A stretch of DNA of 64,000 nt from Adiantum capillus-veneris. Its lineage: Eukaryota > Streptophyta > Polypodiopsida > Polypodiales > Pteridaceae. The stretch is from the NCBI GenBank assembly GCA_014529385.2, contig CM043945.1, forward strand, positions 139,091,241 to 139,155,240, given 5' to 3'. The notes under the pieces are model-generated. The model was not told the DNA's origin, did not search any database, and was given only the letters and a program-made list of their open reading frames with translations. The translations under genes and the position numbers were made by a program. This document shows positions 48,801 through 62,339 of the stretch, one piece after another (positions within the stretch are counted from its first letter, which is position 1; every line of letters begins with the position of its first letter).

Positions 48801-51083
48801 CAAGGTAGGCTCCATTGAAACATGAGGAGAAGCAAGGTGCACCATGTCTCCAAGATGCTAGGCTCCATCGAAAAACCTTAAAACCCACGATATGTCGTAG
48901 AGAGGGGTGTAATTCAAGGTCCACCACTTGTCCAAGCTATTATTGCTAGTAGCCTGAGTGGTTTGGTCTCAAGATTCACCACTTTTCCACTCTATGTCAT
49001 TATATTAAGAATATGCGCGTGTTAAGGTCCACCACTTGTCCAACCTATAAGGCTACATCTTAAAGGTTATCTTTATTACCACTTGGAGTGACATGATAGG
49101 TTTTACATGGGGGTTTGGTTCCAAGGTCCACCACTTGTCCAAGCTAACTCTATTGAAACATAGAGAGAAACAAAGGTCCACCACTTGTCCAAGCTAGGGT
49201 CCATTGAAACATGGGAGAAGGATGCTCCACCATTTGTTCAAGATAGGCTCCATTGAAACATGACGAGAAGCAAGCTGCACCATGTATCCAAGATGCTAGG
49301 TCCATCGAAATACATTAAACCCACGATATTTCGTGATGAGGGGTTTACATTCAAGGTCCACCACTTGTCCAAGCTATTATTGCTAGTAGCCTGAGTGGTT
49401 TGGTCTCACAGATTCACCCTTTTATTAAGAATATGTGGGTGTTAAGGTCCACCACTTGTCCAAACCTATAAGGTACATCTTAAGGTTATTCTTTCTTACA
49501 CTTGGAGTGACCATGATAGGTTTTACATGGGGGTTTGGTTCCAAGGTCCACCACTTGTCCAAGCTAAACTCTATTGAACATAGAGAGAAGCAAAGGTCCA
49601 CCCATTGTCTAAGCTAGGGTCATTGAAACATGGAGAGAAGGATGCTCCACCATTTGTCCAAGTAGGCTCCATTGAAACATGAGAGAAGCAAGGTGCACCA
49701 TGTCTCCAAGATGCTAGGCTCCATCGAAAAACATTAAACCACGATATGTGGTAGATGAGGGGTTTACATTCAAGGTCCACCACTTGTCCAAGCTATTATT
49801 GCTAGTAGCCTGAGTGGTTTGGTCTCAAGATTCACCACTTTTCCACTCTATGTCATTATATTAAGAATATGCGCGTGTTAAGGTCCACCACTTGTCCAAC
49901 CTATAAGGCTACATCTTAAAGGTTATTCTTTATTACCACTTGGAGTGACCATGATAGGTTTTACATGGGGGTTTGGTCCAAGGTCCACACTTGTCCAAGC
50001 TAACTCTATTGAAAACATAGAGAGAAACAAAGGTCCACCACTTGTCCAAGCTAGGGTCCATTGAAACATGGAGAGAAGGATGCTCACCATTTGTCCAAGA
50101 TAGGCTCCATTGAAACATGACGAGAAGCAGCTGCACCATGTCTCCAAGATGCTAGCTCCATCGAAATACATTAAACCCACGATATTTGTAGATGGGGGTT
50201 TACATTCAAGGTCCACCACTTGTCCAGCTATTATTGCTAGTAGCCTGAGTGTTTGGTCTCAAGATTCACCACTTTTATAGAATTTGTTGGGTGTTAAGGT
50301 CCACCACTTGTCCAACCTATAAGGCTACATCTTAAAGGTTATTCTTTCTTACACTTGGAGTGACCATGATAGGTTTTTACGGGGGGTTTGGTTCCAAGGT
50401 CCACCACTTGTCCAAAGCTAACTCTATTGAAACATAGAGAGAAACAAAGTCCACCCCTTGTCTAAGCTAGGGTCCATTGAAACATGGAGAGAAGGTGCTC
50501 CACCATTTGTCCAAGGTAGGCTCCATTGAAACATGAGGAGAAGCAAGTGCACCATGTCCTCCAAGATGCTAGGCTCCATCGAAAAACATTAACCCACGAT
50601 ATGTCGTAGATGAGGGGTTTACATTCAAGGTCCCCACTTGTCCAAGCTATTATTGCTAGTAGCCTGAGTGGTTTGGTCTCAAGATTCACCACTTTTCCAC
50701 TCTATGTATTTATAAGAATATGTGGGTGTTAAGGTCCACCACTTGTCCAACCTATAAGGCTACATCTTAAAGGTTATTCTTTATTACACTTGGAGTGACC
50801 ATGATAGGTTTTCCTGGGGGTTTGGTTCCAAGGTCCACCACTTGTCCAAGCTAACTCTATTGATAACATAGAGAGAAGCAAGGTCCACCACTTGTCCAAG
50901 CTAGGGTCCATTGAAACATGGAGAGAAGGATGCTCCACCATTTGTCCAAGATACTCTCCATTGAAACATGACGATAAGCAAGCTGCACCATGTCTCCAAG
51001 TGCTAGGCTCCATCGAAATACATTAAACCACGATTTTTCGTAGTGAGGGGTTAACATTCATGGTCCACCACTTGTCCAAGCTA
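42900..51083 (-). repeat. Minisatellite array D (reverse orientation), higher-order units
   Basis: Units of about 440 bp recur (ggttccaaggtcc landmark near 43,466, 43,908, 44,350, 44,716, 45,157, 45,592 and on to 50,820), with some shortened to about 360. From about 47 kb inward two unit types alternate, one with aatatgcgcgtgttaagg and one with aatatgtgggtgttaagg, giving a dimer of about 860 bp. Toward 51 kb single-base deletions become frequent. Frames of 60-100 codons run through the units but break at every indel and are not genes. Confidence 0.95.
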
Positions 51084-51088
51084 TATTT

Positions 51089-54000
51089 TAGCTTGCGGAC
51101 AAGTGGTTGGACTTGAATGTAAACCCCTCATCTACGAAATTCGTGGGTTTAATGTATTATCGACTGGATCCCTAGCATTCTTGGAGACATGGTGCCAGCT
51201 TGCTCTCGTCATGTTTCAATGGTGGCCTATCTTGCAAATGGTGGAGCATCCTTCTCTCCATGTTTCAATGGACCCTGATTGGACAAGTGGTGGACCTTTG
51301 TTTCTCTCTTTGTTTCAATAGAGTTAGCTTGGACAAGTGGTGGACCTTGGAACAAACCCCATGTAAAACCTATCATTGGTCACTCCAAGTGGTAATAAAG
51401 AATAACCTTTAAGATGTAGCCTTATAGGTTGGACAAGTGGTGGACCTTAACACGCGCATATCTTAATATAATGACATAGAGTGGAAAGTGGTGAATCTTG
51501 AGACCAAACCACTCAGGCTACTATGCAATAATAGCTTGGACAAGTGGTGGACCTTGAATGTAAACCCCTCATCTACGACATATCATGGGTTTAATGTTTT
51601 GCGATGGAGCCTAGCATCTTGGAGACATGGTGCACTTGGCTTCTCTCATGTTTCAATGGAGCCTATCTTGGACAAATACGGTGGAGGCATCCTTCTCTCC
51701 ATGTTTCAATGGACCCTAGCTTAGACAAGGGTGGACCTTTGCTTCTCTCTATGTTTCATAGAGTTAGCTTGGACAAGTGGTGGACCTTGGAACCAAACCC
51801 CCATGTAAAACTCTATCATGGTTCACTCCAAGTAGTAAGAAAGGAATAACCTTAAGATGTAGCCTTATAGGTGGGGGACAACGTGGTGGACCTTAACACC
51901 CACATATTCTAATAAAAGTGGTGAATCTTGGACCACAACCACCTATGGTACTAGAAATATAGCTTGGACAATGGTGGACCTGAAGGTAAACCCTCATCTA
52001 CGAAATATCGTGGGTTTAAGTATTTAGATGGAGCCTAGCATCTTGGAGACATGGTGCCCTTGCTTTCGTCATGTTTCAATGGAGCCTATATTGGACAATG
52101 GTGGAGCATCCTTCTCTCATGTTTCAATGGACCCTAGCTTGGACAAGTGGTGGACCTTGCTTTCTCTCTATGTTTCAAATAGAGTTAGCTTGGACAAGTG
52201 GGTGGACCTTGGAAACCAAAACCCCCATGTAAAACCTATCATGGTACTCCAAGTGGTCATAAAGAATTAACCTTTAAGATGTAGCCTTATAGGTTGGACA
52301 AGTGGTGGACCTTAACAGCGCATATCTTATTATAAGAACTAGGAGTGGAAAAGTGGTGAATCTTGAAGACCACCATCAGGCTACTGCAATCTATAGCTTG
52401 GACAGTGGTGGACCTTGAATTAAACCCCTCATCTACCACATATCGTGGTTTTAATGTTTTTCGATGGAGCCTAGCATCTGGAGACATGGTGCACCTTGCT
52501 CTCCTCATGTTTCAATGGAGCCTACCTTGGACGAATGGTGGAGCATCCTTCTCTCCATGTTTCATGACCCTAGCTTAGACAAGGGTGGACCTTTGCTTCT
52601 CTCTATGTTTCAATAGAGTTAGCTTGGACAAGTGGTGGACCTTGGAACCAAACCCCCATGTAAAACCTATCATGGTACTCAAGTAGTAAGAAAGAATAAC
52701 CTTTAAGATGTAAGCCTTATAGGTTGGGACAAGTGGGTGGACCTTAACCCACATATTCTTAATATAAGTGGTGATAATTGAGACCAAACACTCAGGCTAC
52801 TAGGCATAATAGTGGACAAGTGTGACTTGAGTAAACCCTCATCTACGAAATATCGTGGGTTTAATGTATTTTCGATGGACAGCTCTTGGAGACATGGTGC
52901 AGCTTGCTTCTCGTCATGTTTCAATGGAGCCTATCTTGGACAAATGGTGGAGCATCTTCTCTCATGGTTCAATGGACCTAGCTTGGACAGTGGTGGCCCT
53001 TTGTTTCTCTCTATGTTTCATAGAGTTAGCTTGGACAAGTGGTGGACCTTGGAACCAAACCCCCATGTAAAACTATCATGGTCACTCCACGTGGTAATAA
53101 AGAATAACCTTTAAGATGTGCCTTATAGGTTGGACAAGTGGTGGACCTTAACACGCGCATAATCTCTATATAATGACATAGAGTGGAAAAGTGGTGAATC
53201 TTGAGACCAAAACCACTAGGCTACTAGCATTAATAGCTTGGACAAGTGGTGGACCTTGAATGTACACCCTCATCTACGAACATATCGTGGGTTTAATGTT
53301 TTTCGATGGAGCCTAGCATCTTGGAGACATGGTGCACCTTGCTTCTCCTCATGTTTCAATGGAGCCTACCTTGGACAAATGGTGGAGCATCCTTCTCTCC
53401 ATGTTTCAATGGACCCTAGCTTAGACAAGGGGTGGACCTTTGCTTCTCTCTATGTTTCAATAGAGTTAGCTTGGACAAGTGGTGGACCTTGGAACCAAAC
53501 CCCCATGTAAAACCTATCATGGTCACTCCAAGTAGTAAGAAAGAATAACCTTTAAGATGTAGCCTTATAGGTTGGACAAGTGGTGGACCTTAACACCCAC
53601 ATATTCTTAATAAAAGTGGAATCTTGAAGACCCAAACCACTCAGGGTTATGCATTAATAGCTTTGCACAAGTGGTGGACCTGAGAATGTAAACCCTCATC
53701 TACGAAATATCGTGGGTTAATGTATTTCGATGGAGCCTAGCATCTTGGAGACATGGTGCAGCTTGCTTCTCGTCATGTTTCAATGGAGCCTATCTTGGAC
53801 AAATGGTGGAGCATCCTTCTCTCCATGTTTCAATGGACCCTAGCTTGGACAAGTGTGGACCTTTGTTTCTCTCTATGTTTTCAATAGAGTTAGCTTGGGA
53901 CAAGTGGTGGACCTTGGAACCAAAACCCCATGTAAAACCTATCATGGTCACTCCAAGTGGTAATAAAGAATAACCTTTAGATGTAGCCTTATAGGTTGGA

Positions 54001-57000
54001 CAAGTGGTGGACCTTAACACGCGCATATTCTTAATATAATGACATAGAGTGGAAAAGTGGTGAATCTTGAGACCAAACCACTCAGGCTACTAGCAATAAT
54101 AGCTTGGACAAGTGGTGGACCTTGAATGTAAACCCCTCATCTACGACATATCGTGGGTTTAATGTTTTTTGATGGAGCCTAGCATCTTGGAGACATGGTG
54201 CACCTTGCTTCTCCTCATGTTTCAATGGAGCCTCCTTGGACAAATGGTGGAGCATCCTTCTCTCCATGTTTCAATGGACCCTAGCTTAGACAAGGGGTGG
54301 ACCTTTGCTTTCTCTCTATGTTTCAATAGAGTTCTAGCTTGGACAAGTGGTGGACCTTGGAACCAAACCCCCATGTAAAACCTATCATGGTCACTCCAAG
54401 TAGTAAGAAAGAATAACCTTAAGATGTAGCCTTATAGGGTTGGACAAGTGTGGACCTTAACACCCACATATTCTAATAAAAGTGGTGAATCTTGAGACCA
54501 AAGCACTCAGGCTACTAGCAATTATAGCTTGGACAAGTGGTGGACCTTGAATGTAAACCCCTCTCTACGAAATATCGTGGGTTTAATGTATTTCGATGGA
54601 GCCTGCATCTTGGAGACATGGTGCAGCTTGCTTCTCGTCATGTTTCAATGGAGCTATCTTGGACAAATGGTGGAGCATCTTCTCTCCATGGTTCAATGGC
54701 CCTAGCTTGGACAAGTGGTGGACCTTTGTTTCTCTCTATGTTTCAATAGAGTTAGCTTGGACAAGTGGGTGACCTTGGAACCAAACCCCCATGTAAACCT
54801 ATCCATGGTCACTCCAAGTGGTAATAAAGAATAACCTTTAAGATGTAGCCTTATAGGTTGGACAAGTGGTGGACCTTAACAGGCGCTAATTCTTATTTAA
54901 TGACCATAGAGTGGAAAAGTGGTGAATCTTGAGACCAAACCACTCAGGTACTAGCAATAATAGCTTGGACAAGTGGTGGACCTTGAATGTAAACCCCTCA
55001 TCTACTACATATCGTGGAGTTTAATGTATTTTGATGGAGCCTAGCATCTTGGAGACTGGTGCACTAGCTTCTCCTCATGTTTCAATGGAGCCTATCTTGG
55101 ACAAATGGTGGAGCATCCTTCTCTCCATGTTTCAATGGACCTAGCTTAGACAAGGGGTGGACCTTTGCTTCTCTCTAGTTTTTCAATAGAGTTAGCTTGG
55201 ACAAGTGGTGGACTTGGAACCAAACCCCCATGTAAACCCGATCATGGTCACTCCAAGTGGTAAGAAGAATAACCTTTAAGATGTAGCCTTATAGGTTGGA
55301 CAAGTGGTGGACCTTAAACCCAAATATTCTTAATAAAAGTGGTGAATCTTGAGACCAAACCACTCAGGTCTAGCAATAATAGCTTGGGATAACATTAAAG
55401 ATATAGTCTTTCAAAGGGGTGAGAAAGAATAACCATTACCATATGTCTTATAGGTTGGACAAGTGGTGGACCTTAACACCCAAATATTCTTAATATAATG
55501 TCAGAGGGAGTGGAAAAGTGGTGAAATCTTGAGAGCAACCACTCATGCTACTAGCGATAATAGGTTGGACAAATTGTTGATCTTGAATGTAAACTCCCCA
55601 TGTACCAAATAACGTGGGTTTAAGGTATTTCGATGGAGGCTAGCATCTTGAGATATGGTGCAGCTTGCTTCTCTTCATGTTTCAATGGAGTCTATCTTGG
55701 ACAAATGGTGGAGCATCCTTCTCTCCATGTTTCAATGGACCCTAGCTTAGACAAGTGGTGGACCTTTGCTTCTCTCTATGTTTCAATAGAGTTAGCTTGG
55801 AAAGTGTGGCCTTGGAACCAAACCCCCATGTAAAACCTTTCATGGTCACTCAAGTGGTCAGAAAGAATAACCATTAAGATATAGTCTTATAGGTTGGACA
55901 AGTGGTGGACCTTAATACCCAAATATTCTTAATATAATGACACAGAGTGAAAAAGTGGTGAATCTTGAGACCAAACCCCTCATGCTACTAGCGTTAATAG
56001 GTTGGACAACTGGTGGACCTTGAATGTAAACCTTCCATGTTTCAATAGAGTTAGCTTCGACAAATGGTGGAGCATCCTTCTCTCCATGTTTCAATGGAGC
56101 CTAGCTTGGACAAGTGGTGGACCTTTTGCTTCTCTCTATGAGAAGAATAAAGTTAGCTTGGATAAGTGGTGGACCTTGGAACAAACCCCTATTAAAAACA
56201 TATCATGGACATTTCAAGTGGTGAGAAAGAATACCCTTTAAGATATACCTTATAGGTGGACAAGTGGTCGACCTTAAACACCTAGATCTTCTTTATATAA
56301 GACATAGAGTGGAAAAGTGGTGAATCTTGAGACCAACCACTCATGCTACTAGGGATAATAGCTTGGAAAAGTGACTGACCTTGACGTTAAAACCCCACAT
56401 GTAAACAATATCGTGGGTTTAAGGTATTTCAATGGATCCTAGAATCTTGGAGACATGGTGCAACTTGCTTCTTTTCATGTTTCAATGAAGCTATCTTCCA
56501 CCAATGGGGGATCATCCTTCTCTAAATGTCTCAGTGGAGCCTAGCTTGGACAAGTGGTGGACCTTTGCTTCTCTCTATGTTTCCATAGAGTTAGCTTGGA
56601 CAAGTGGTGGACCTTGAACCAAAACCCCATGTAAAACATATCATGGTCATTCCAAGTGGTGAGAAATATACCCTTTAAGATCTAGCCTTATAGGTTGGAC
56701 AAGTGGTCGACCTTAAAACCTAGTCTTCATAATATACGACATAGAGTGGAAAAGTGGTAAATCTTGAGACCAAACCACTCATGCTACTAGGAATAATAGG
56801 TTGGACAAGTGGTGGACCTTGAATGTAAACCCCATGTACGAAATATCATGGGTTTAAGGTATTTCAATGGTGCCTAGCATCTTGGAGACATGGTGCAGAT
56901 TGCTTCCCTTCATGTTTCAATGGAGCCTATCTTGGACAAATGGTGGAGCATCCTTCTCTCCATGTTTCAATGGAGCCTAGCTTGGACAAGTGGTGGGACC

Positions 57001-59330
57001 TTTGCTTCTCTCTATGTTTCAATAGAGTTAGCTTGGACAAGTGGTGGGCCTTGGAACCAAACTCCCATGTAAAACCTATCTTGGTAACTCCAAGTGGTGA
57101 GAAAGAATAAAGTTTAAGATATAGCCTTATAGGTTGGACAAGTGGTGGACCTTAGCACCCAATATTCTTAATAGAATGACATAGAGTGGAAAAATGGTGA
57201 ATCTTGAGACCAAACCACTCATGCTACTAGAGATAATAGGTTGGACAAGTGGTGGACCTTGAATGTAAACCCCCCATGTACAAAATATCATGGGTTTGAG
57301 GTATTTCAATTGAGCCTAGCATCTTGGAGACATGGTGTAGCTTGCTCTCTTTCATGTTTCAATGGAGCGTATCTTGGACAAATGGTGGAGCATCCTCTCT
57401 CCATGTTTCAATGGACCCTAGCTTGGACAAGTGGTGGACCTTTGATTCTCTCTATGTTTCAATAGAGTTAAGCTTGGACAAGTGGTGGACCTTGAAACAA
57501 AACCCCCATGTAAAACCTATGCTGGTCACTCCAAGTGGTGAGAAAGAATAACCTTAAGATATAGCCTTATAGGTTGGACAAGTGGTGGGACCTTAACACC
57601 AAATATTCTTATATATAATGACATAGAGTGTGAAAAAGTGGTGAATCTTGAGACCAAACCACTCATGCTACTAGCGTTAATAGGTTGGACAAGTGGTGGA
57701 CCTTGAATGTAAAACCCCCCATGTTTCAATAGAGTTAGCTTCGACAAATGGTTAGAGGATCCTTCTCTCCATGTTTCAATGGAGCCTAGCTTGGACAATG
57801 GTGGACCTTTGTTTCTCTCTATGTTTCAATAGAGTTAGCTTGGCAAGTGGTGGACCTTGGAGCCAAACCCCCATGTAAAACATATCATGGACATTTCAAG
57901 TGGTGAGAAAGAATACCCTTTAAGATATACCCTTATAGGTTGGACAAGTGGTCGACCTTAACACCCAGATCTTCTTAACGTAATGACATAGAGTGGAAAA
58001 GTGGTGAATCTTGAGACCAAACCACTCATGCTTAGAGATAATAGGTTGGACAAGTGGTGGACCTTGAATGTAAACTCCCCATGTACAAAATATCGTGGGT
58101 TTAAGGTATTTCAATGGATCTTAGCATCTTGGAGACATGGTGCAGCTTGCTTCTCTCATGTTTCAATGGAGCCTATCTTGGACAAATGGTGGAGCATCCT
58201 TCTCTCCATGTTTCAATGGACCCTAGCTTAGACAAGTGGTGGACCTTGCTTCTCTCTATGTTTCAATAGAGTTAGCTTGGACAAGTGGTGGAACTTGGAA
58301 CCAAACCCCATGTAAAACTATCATGGTCATTCCAAGTGGTGAGAAAGAATACCCTTTAAGATATAGCCTTATAGGTTGGACAAGTGGTGGACCTTAACAC
58401 CCAGATCTTCTTAATATAATGACATAGAGTGGAAAAGTGGTGAATCTTGACACAACCACTCATGCTACTAGTGATAATAGGTTGGACAAGTGGTGGACCT
58501 TGAATGTAAACCCCCCATGTAGAAATATCATGGGTTTAAGATATTTCAATGGAGCCTAGCATTTTGGAGACATGGTGCAGCTTGCTTCTCTTCATGTTTC
58601 AATCAAACCTGGCTTGGACAAATGGTGGAGCATCCTTCTCTCCATGTTTCAATGGAGCCTAGCTTGGACAAGTGGTGGACCTTTGATTCTCTCTATGTTT
58701 CAATAGAGTTAGCTTGGACAAGTGGTGGACCTTGGAACCATACCCCTATGTAAAACCCATCATGTGCATTCCAAGTGGTGGTAAATAATACCATTTAAGA
58801 TATAGCCTTATAGGTTGGACAAGTGGTGGACCTTAAACCCAGATCTTCTTACTATAATGACATAGAGTGGAAAAGTGGTGAATCTTGAGACCAAAAACCA
58901 CTCATGCTACTAGGGATAATAGGTTGGACAAGTGGTGGACCTTGAATTTAAACCCACATATACAAAATATCATGGGTTTAAGGTATTTCAATGGAGCCTA
59001 GCATTCAAAGACATGGTTGCATCTTGCTTCTCCTTCATGTTTCAATGGAGCCTATTTTGGACAAATGGTGGAGCATCCTTCTCTCCATGTTTCAATGGAC
59101 CCTAGATTGGACAAGTGGTGGACCTTTGCTTCTCTCTATGTTTCAATATAGTTAGCCTATATTAGACAATTAGTAGACCTCCAATATTCTCCATGTTGTC
59201 TAGAGCTGAGCTTGGACAAGTGGTGGACCTTACTTTCCCTTCCCTTAGTTTACTAGCTTAAATGATCACTATGTATACTTGCTTAGATCTAGCTTGAACA
59301 AGTGGTGGAACTTGTATTCACACAAACTTA
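51089..59330 (+). repeat. Minisatellite array E (plus orientation), mirror of array D
   Basis: Same units and unit order as array D read on the other strand, including the alternating 860-bp dimers (aacacgcgcat landmark near 51,448, 52,314, 53,152 and 54,017). The last segment, from 59,152, resembles the ends of arrays A and B and leads into the splice acceptor of the gene at 59,390. Confidence 0.95.
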
Positions 59331-59389
59331 ATCCATTACAAAAAAGTATATGTTAAAATAACATTTGGTTTTTTTTTGTTTCAGGAAAG

Positions 59390-62040
59390 ATGGCTCAAAA
59401 AAAACAGGTTGCAAGGGTTGCTGTCTCAGTTGACTATACTTGCAATGATCTTAGGAAATGGTATTTGGACATACATGGTATAGAGGGTGGCACAATTTCA
59501 TAAGGTGCATCTATTTATTGCCAAAAGGGAATGACAGCTTGTTTGAAGATGTTGGACAAGTTGTGGAAGCATCTGTCTCTGTAGTTGATAGTCATCCAGA
59601 GGTGGAATGCATTGACATTCTAGTTCCAATGAATCTAGAATTTCAACTATCTCCAGGAGCATATGCATTGGAGCGCATGTCTAGAAACAAAGAAGAGACA
59701 ATGTTTTCTCGAGGATGGAAGTTTGCAGAATCAAATCCAAATATCACAGCAGATCAACTTCAAAGCTCCATCATTGCCACACTACAACGAAAAAAGGTGA
59801 AAGCTTCACGACCACCATCCACAAAGAAGCAAGCAAAAGTGCAGAAAGTAGAAGCTAAGCGAACTAGTTCCATTTTGGATGTAGACAAGGCATCTTTGGC
59901 ATCCTCATCAACAGAGGGTTCAATGTCAAAGATGAGAATTGTGGATCCAGATGTTTTAGAAGCTGAGGCATGAAAGGACAAGAAAAAGATACAGGTGGAA
60001 TGAATAAGTACATAAATTATTTTCCTTTCCAATATAGGGAATTTGATATCCCTATTCAAAATTGTTGGCTTGCTCCTGATCACTATAATGCACGTATTAT
60101 GGATAAAAAAACACGCTGAAAGTGTGTTATTTGGATTTTCACGGAGTAAGACCAAGCCTGCAGCATGTGCATATTTGATGCCTGTTCGAAATGCAAAATC
60201 AAAGAAGGGGACTCCTTTGGCAGTAGAAGAGGTAGAGGAGCAAAAAATTAAAAAGATTATCATTATTGGATTCTTGATGGGCAGCATTCAATCTATGCTG
60301 CAAAAGTTTTGCTTCACAATGAACAAAACAACAAAGAGATCTTTGAAAGACTGATTAGCGTGTATAAATTTAGAAAGGCTCGCATTGTTGTGAATGCTCC
60401 TCCATTTGTTGCAATGCTATATCTGCCATTGCAAATGAGGAGGCTCAGGCATTGTATGTCAAGCAACCTTACAGCCAAATATTGAGACATTTACGGAGTC
60501 AATGGATCTTCGTCAGGACGACCACCAAAGGCAGCAAGTGGAATTGCAGAGGGACATGCATCTCGTGCCGGATGGGATGTAAGTTATTTTCTTTGTCTTT
60601 TTGATAGTGTTTAATTAACAAAATCTTGCTCAATAGTTTAATTATTTCTCTATTTCTTTTTAGGCTTTTCTTCGATTGGCAAGAATGAGTGCAGCAGCAA
60701 GTTGGATTGCTAAACAGGCACACATGGTCACGTACTCTGATTTAGTTTATGATTGCTGGATAGAAATCATTGAAAAATAGAAGAGGAGAATAAGAAACCC
60801 CAACAACTGTATTTAGATACCTTTGTGGGCTTGAGGAATCAGAGGTAAAGACTATTCAAGAAGAGATTAGAGATGAGAAGATTTTACTGTAAGAGTGCAA
60901 AGGATGGTGATGCAACTGACATGTATGATCGAATCAAGCAGTTGAAGCAAGACAAATTGATTCAAGATGCACTTCTTGAAGGCTTCAACAATTTGAATGA
61001 GTCTTCACCATGTAAAGACTGGGAGGAGGTGGTCAAAATGTATAACATCAATGATGTTGTTTATAAAACAATTTTAATGCTATGCGAGGAATGGATCAGA
61101 TCTAGTTTGACGCGTGGAACAAAGAAAATGGCTTTTCCAGATGGAGCAATAAAATACATGCAATGGGAAATTCACTTCAAAAGGAGAAAACTGAGCATAG
61201 AGATTTGCCATGGTCAATCTATGTGGTGAGCCTACAAATGGAAGGCAATCTCTACTTGATGCGCCACTTCAATAATAAAGTGCCTATTGGCTTATGTGTT
61301 TTAGATATGACAAAAAACGTTGGAGGCAATTTGAAGTGGAGTGAGGGAGACATTTAACAATGCTTTGGATGGGATCTTGGCTATATTGCTGGAGGGTCAA
61401 CAGATCCTGGATTTGTCTTTCTTGCATTTTGTGGATTTCACTAACTTCACAAAATTGCAATGTGCCTTTCACGCCATGGGAGATAATCTGAGCTACCATT
61501 GTTGTGGTGCATTGCATCACTTTCCATCAGTCCTTGCAAAGGAGCAATTCAATTCCTAACAGTTATTGCCTTCTTGGGACAAGGCAATGCATTTGAAGAC
61601 CTGAGAAGAAGATCAGAGGAACATCCCATGCCAATTGATTGTTCTCTTCTTCAAGTAGCAGATAACGATATGTCAGATTTGCAATATTTGGAGGCCAAAA
61701 AAGAGCTTTGGTCAAGCACTACATTCGTACATATTGTTTTGAAGACCGCAAGCTTGTTGATGTTTTTGGTGATGGCTCCTTGGTTGCACAAGAAGGAATA
61801 CAACAGAAAAAAGAAGTTATCTGCTTAATTGATAGTGTGGAGGAGGCAAAAAGCGTGGAGACCATGCTGCTAGACTTTGTTAAGTCTCATGAAGATATAG
61901 AAAAATGGGCTGGACTTCAACAATCCACTTCGCAATCAGGCGACATTGTGCCTGTTACAGAGGAGTGCTCTCCACAAAGAGAAGAAGAACAACAACAACA
62001 CCATCCTCTGTCAATGGAGGACTTTTTGAAATGGGGACAC
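59390..62040 (+). CDS. ParB-like (DGQH) protein with possible amino-methyltransferase-like tail, right copy, frame-broken
   Basis: Mirror duplicate of the gene at 40,183-42,829. A pyrimidine tract and tttcag end at 59,384, and the ATG is at 59,390 (MAQKKQVARV). NARIMD is at 60,087-60,104, ILDGQHS at 60,270-60,290, intron 60,579-60,663, DLPW at 61,202-61,213 and LVDVFGDGS at about 61,756-61,779. The exon ends at 62,040 with donor gtatgt. Differences from the left copy in the parts compared are nearly all single-base insertions or deletions, so each copy is open where the other is broken (for example 59,458-59,973 and 61,708-62,085 here). Taken together they imply one long original frame. Function is not established: a ParB-like fold in eukaryotes could be an NTPase or nuclease-like domain, and the methyltransferase resemblance is by motif only. 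Confidence 0.45.
60579..60663 (+). other. 85-bp GT-AG intron in the right ParB-like gene
   Basis: Donor gggat|gtaagttatt and acceptor tatttctttttag|gctt. It is the mirror of 41,559-41,642, one base longer. Confidence 0.75.
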
Positions 62041-62339
62041 GTATGTTTTGAGTTTCTTGTGCATGTTAGTGTTTCTTGTTACTGATTTGATACTCTTAAT
62101 GTTAGATTTTGCTTTATATAGTATTGATTGAGTTTGTATTTTTTATCTCAAGCATTCAAGGTTTGAATGTAAATAGTAAATTACTTGAGTTTTTGAATGG
62201 TGGATCTGTAGACTAAAACTATAACATTTAATACTCACAAAGACTTAATTACTTAAGAGCTTGAACTCAATAAGTTTTGGACCTTTTATCAATACCCCTT
62301 GATATGATACATTAGATCGTAGCATGGTTAAATGGTGAT
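62041..62339. other. Start of the downstream intron or flank; no gene seen
   Basis: AT-rich sequence after the gtatgt donor. It mirrors 39,871-40,182 and has no coding motif. Confidence 0.5.

Larger units (their letters stand above)
38232..51083. repeat. Left arm of giant inverted repeat
   Basis: The sequence from 38,232 (catgtgtacaacatatgatt) to 51,083 is the reverse complement of 51,089-64,000. Landmarks pair in order: 38,232 with 64,000, exon end 40,183 with 62,040, start codon 42,829 with 59,390, and minisatellite variants at 47,295, 48,146, 49,015 and 49,870 with about 54,880, 54,017, 53,152 and 52,314. In the coding parts most differences are single-base indels. The outer end cannot be placed because the partner arm runs off the window. 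Confidence 0.93.

Noticed and set aside
42900-59330. Many 60-100 codon frames with shared phrases such as LDKWWTFASLYVSIELAWTSGG
   Set aside because: They are translations of the minisatellite units. They occur in every unit, break at each indel, appear on both arms, and have no start context or domain; openness follows from low stop content of the repeat.
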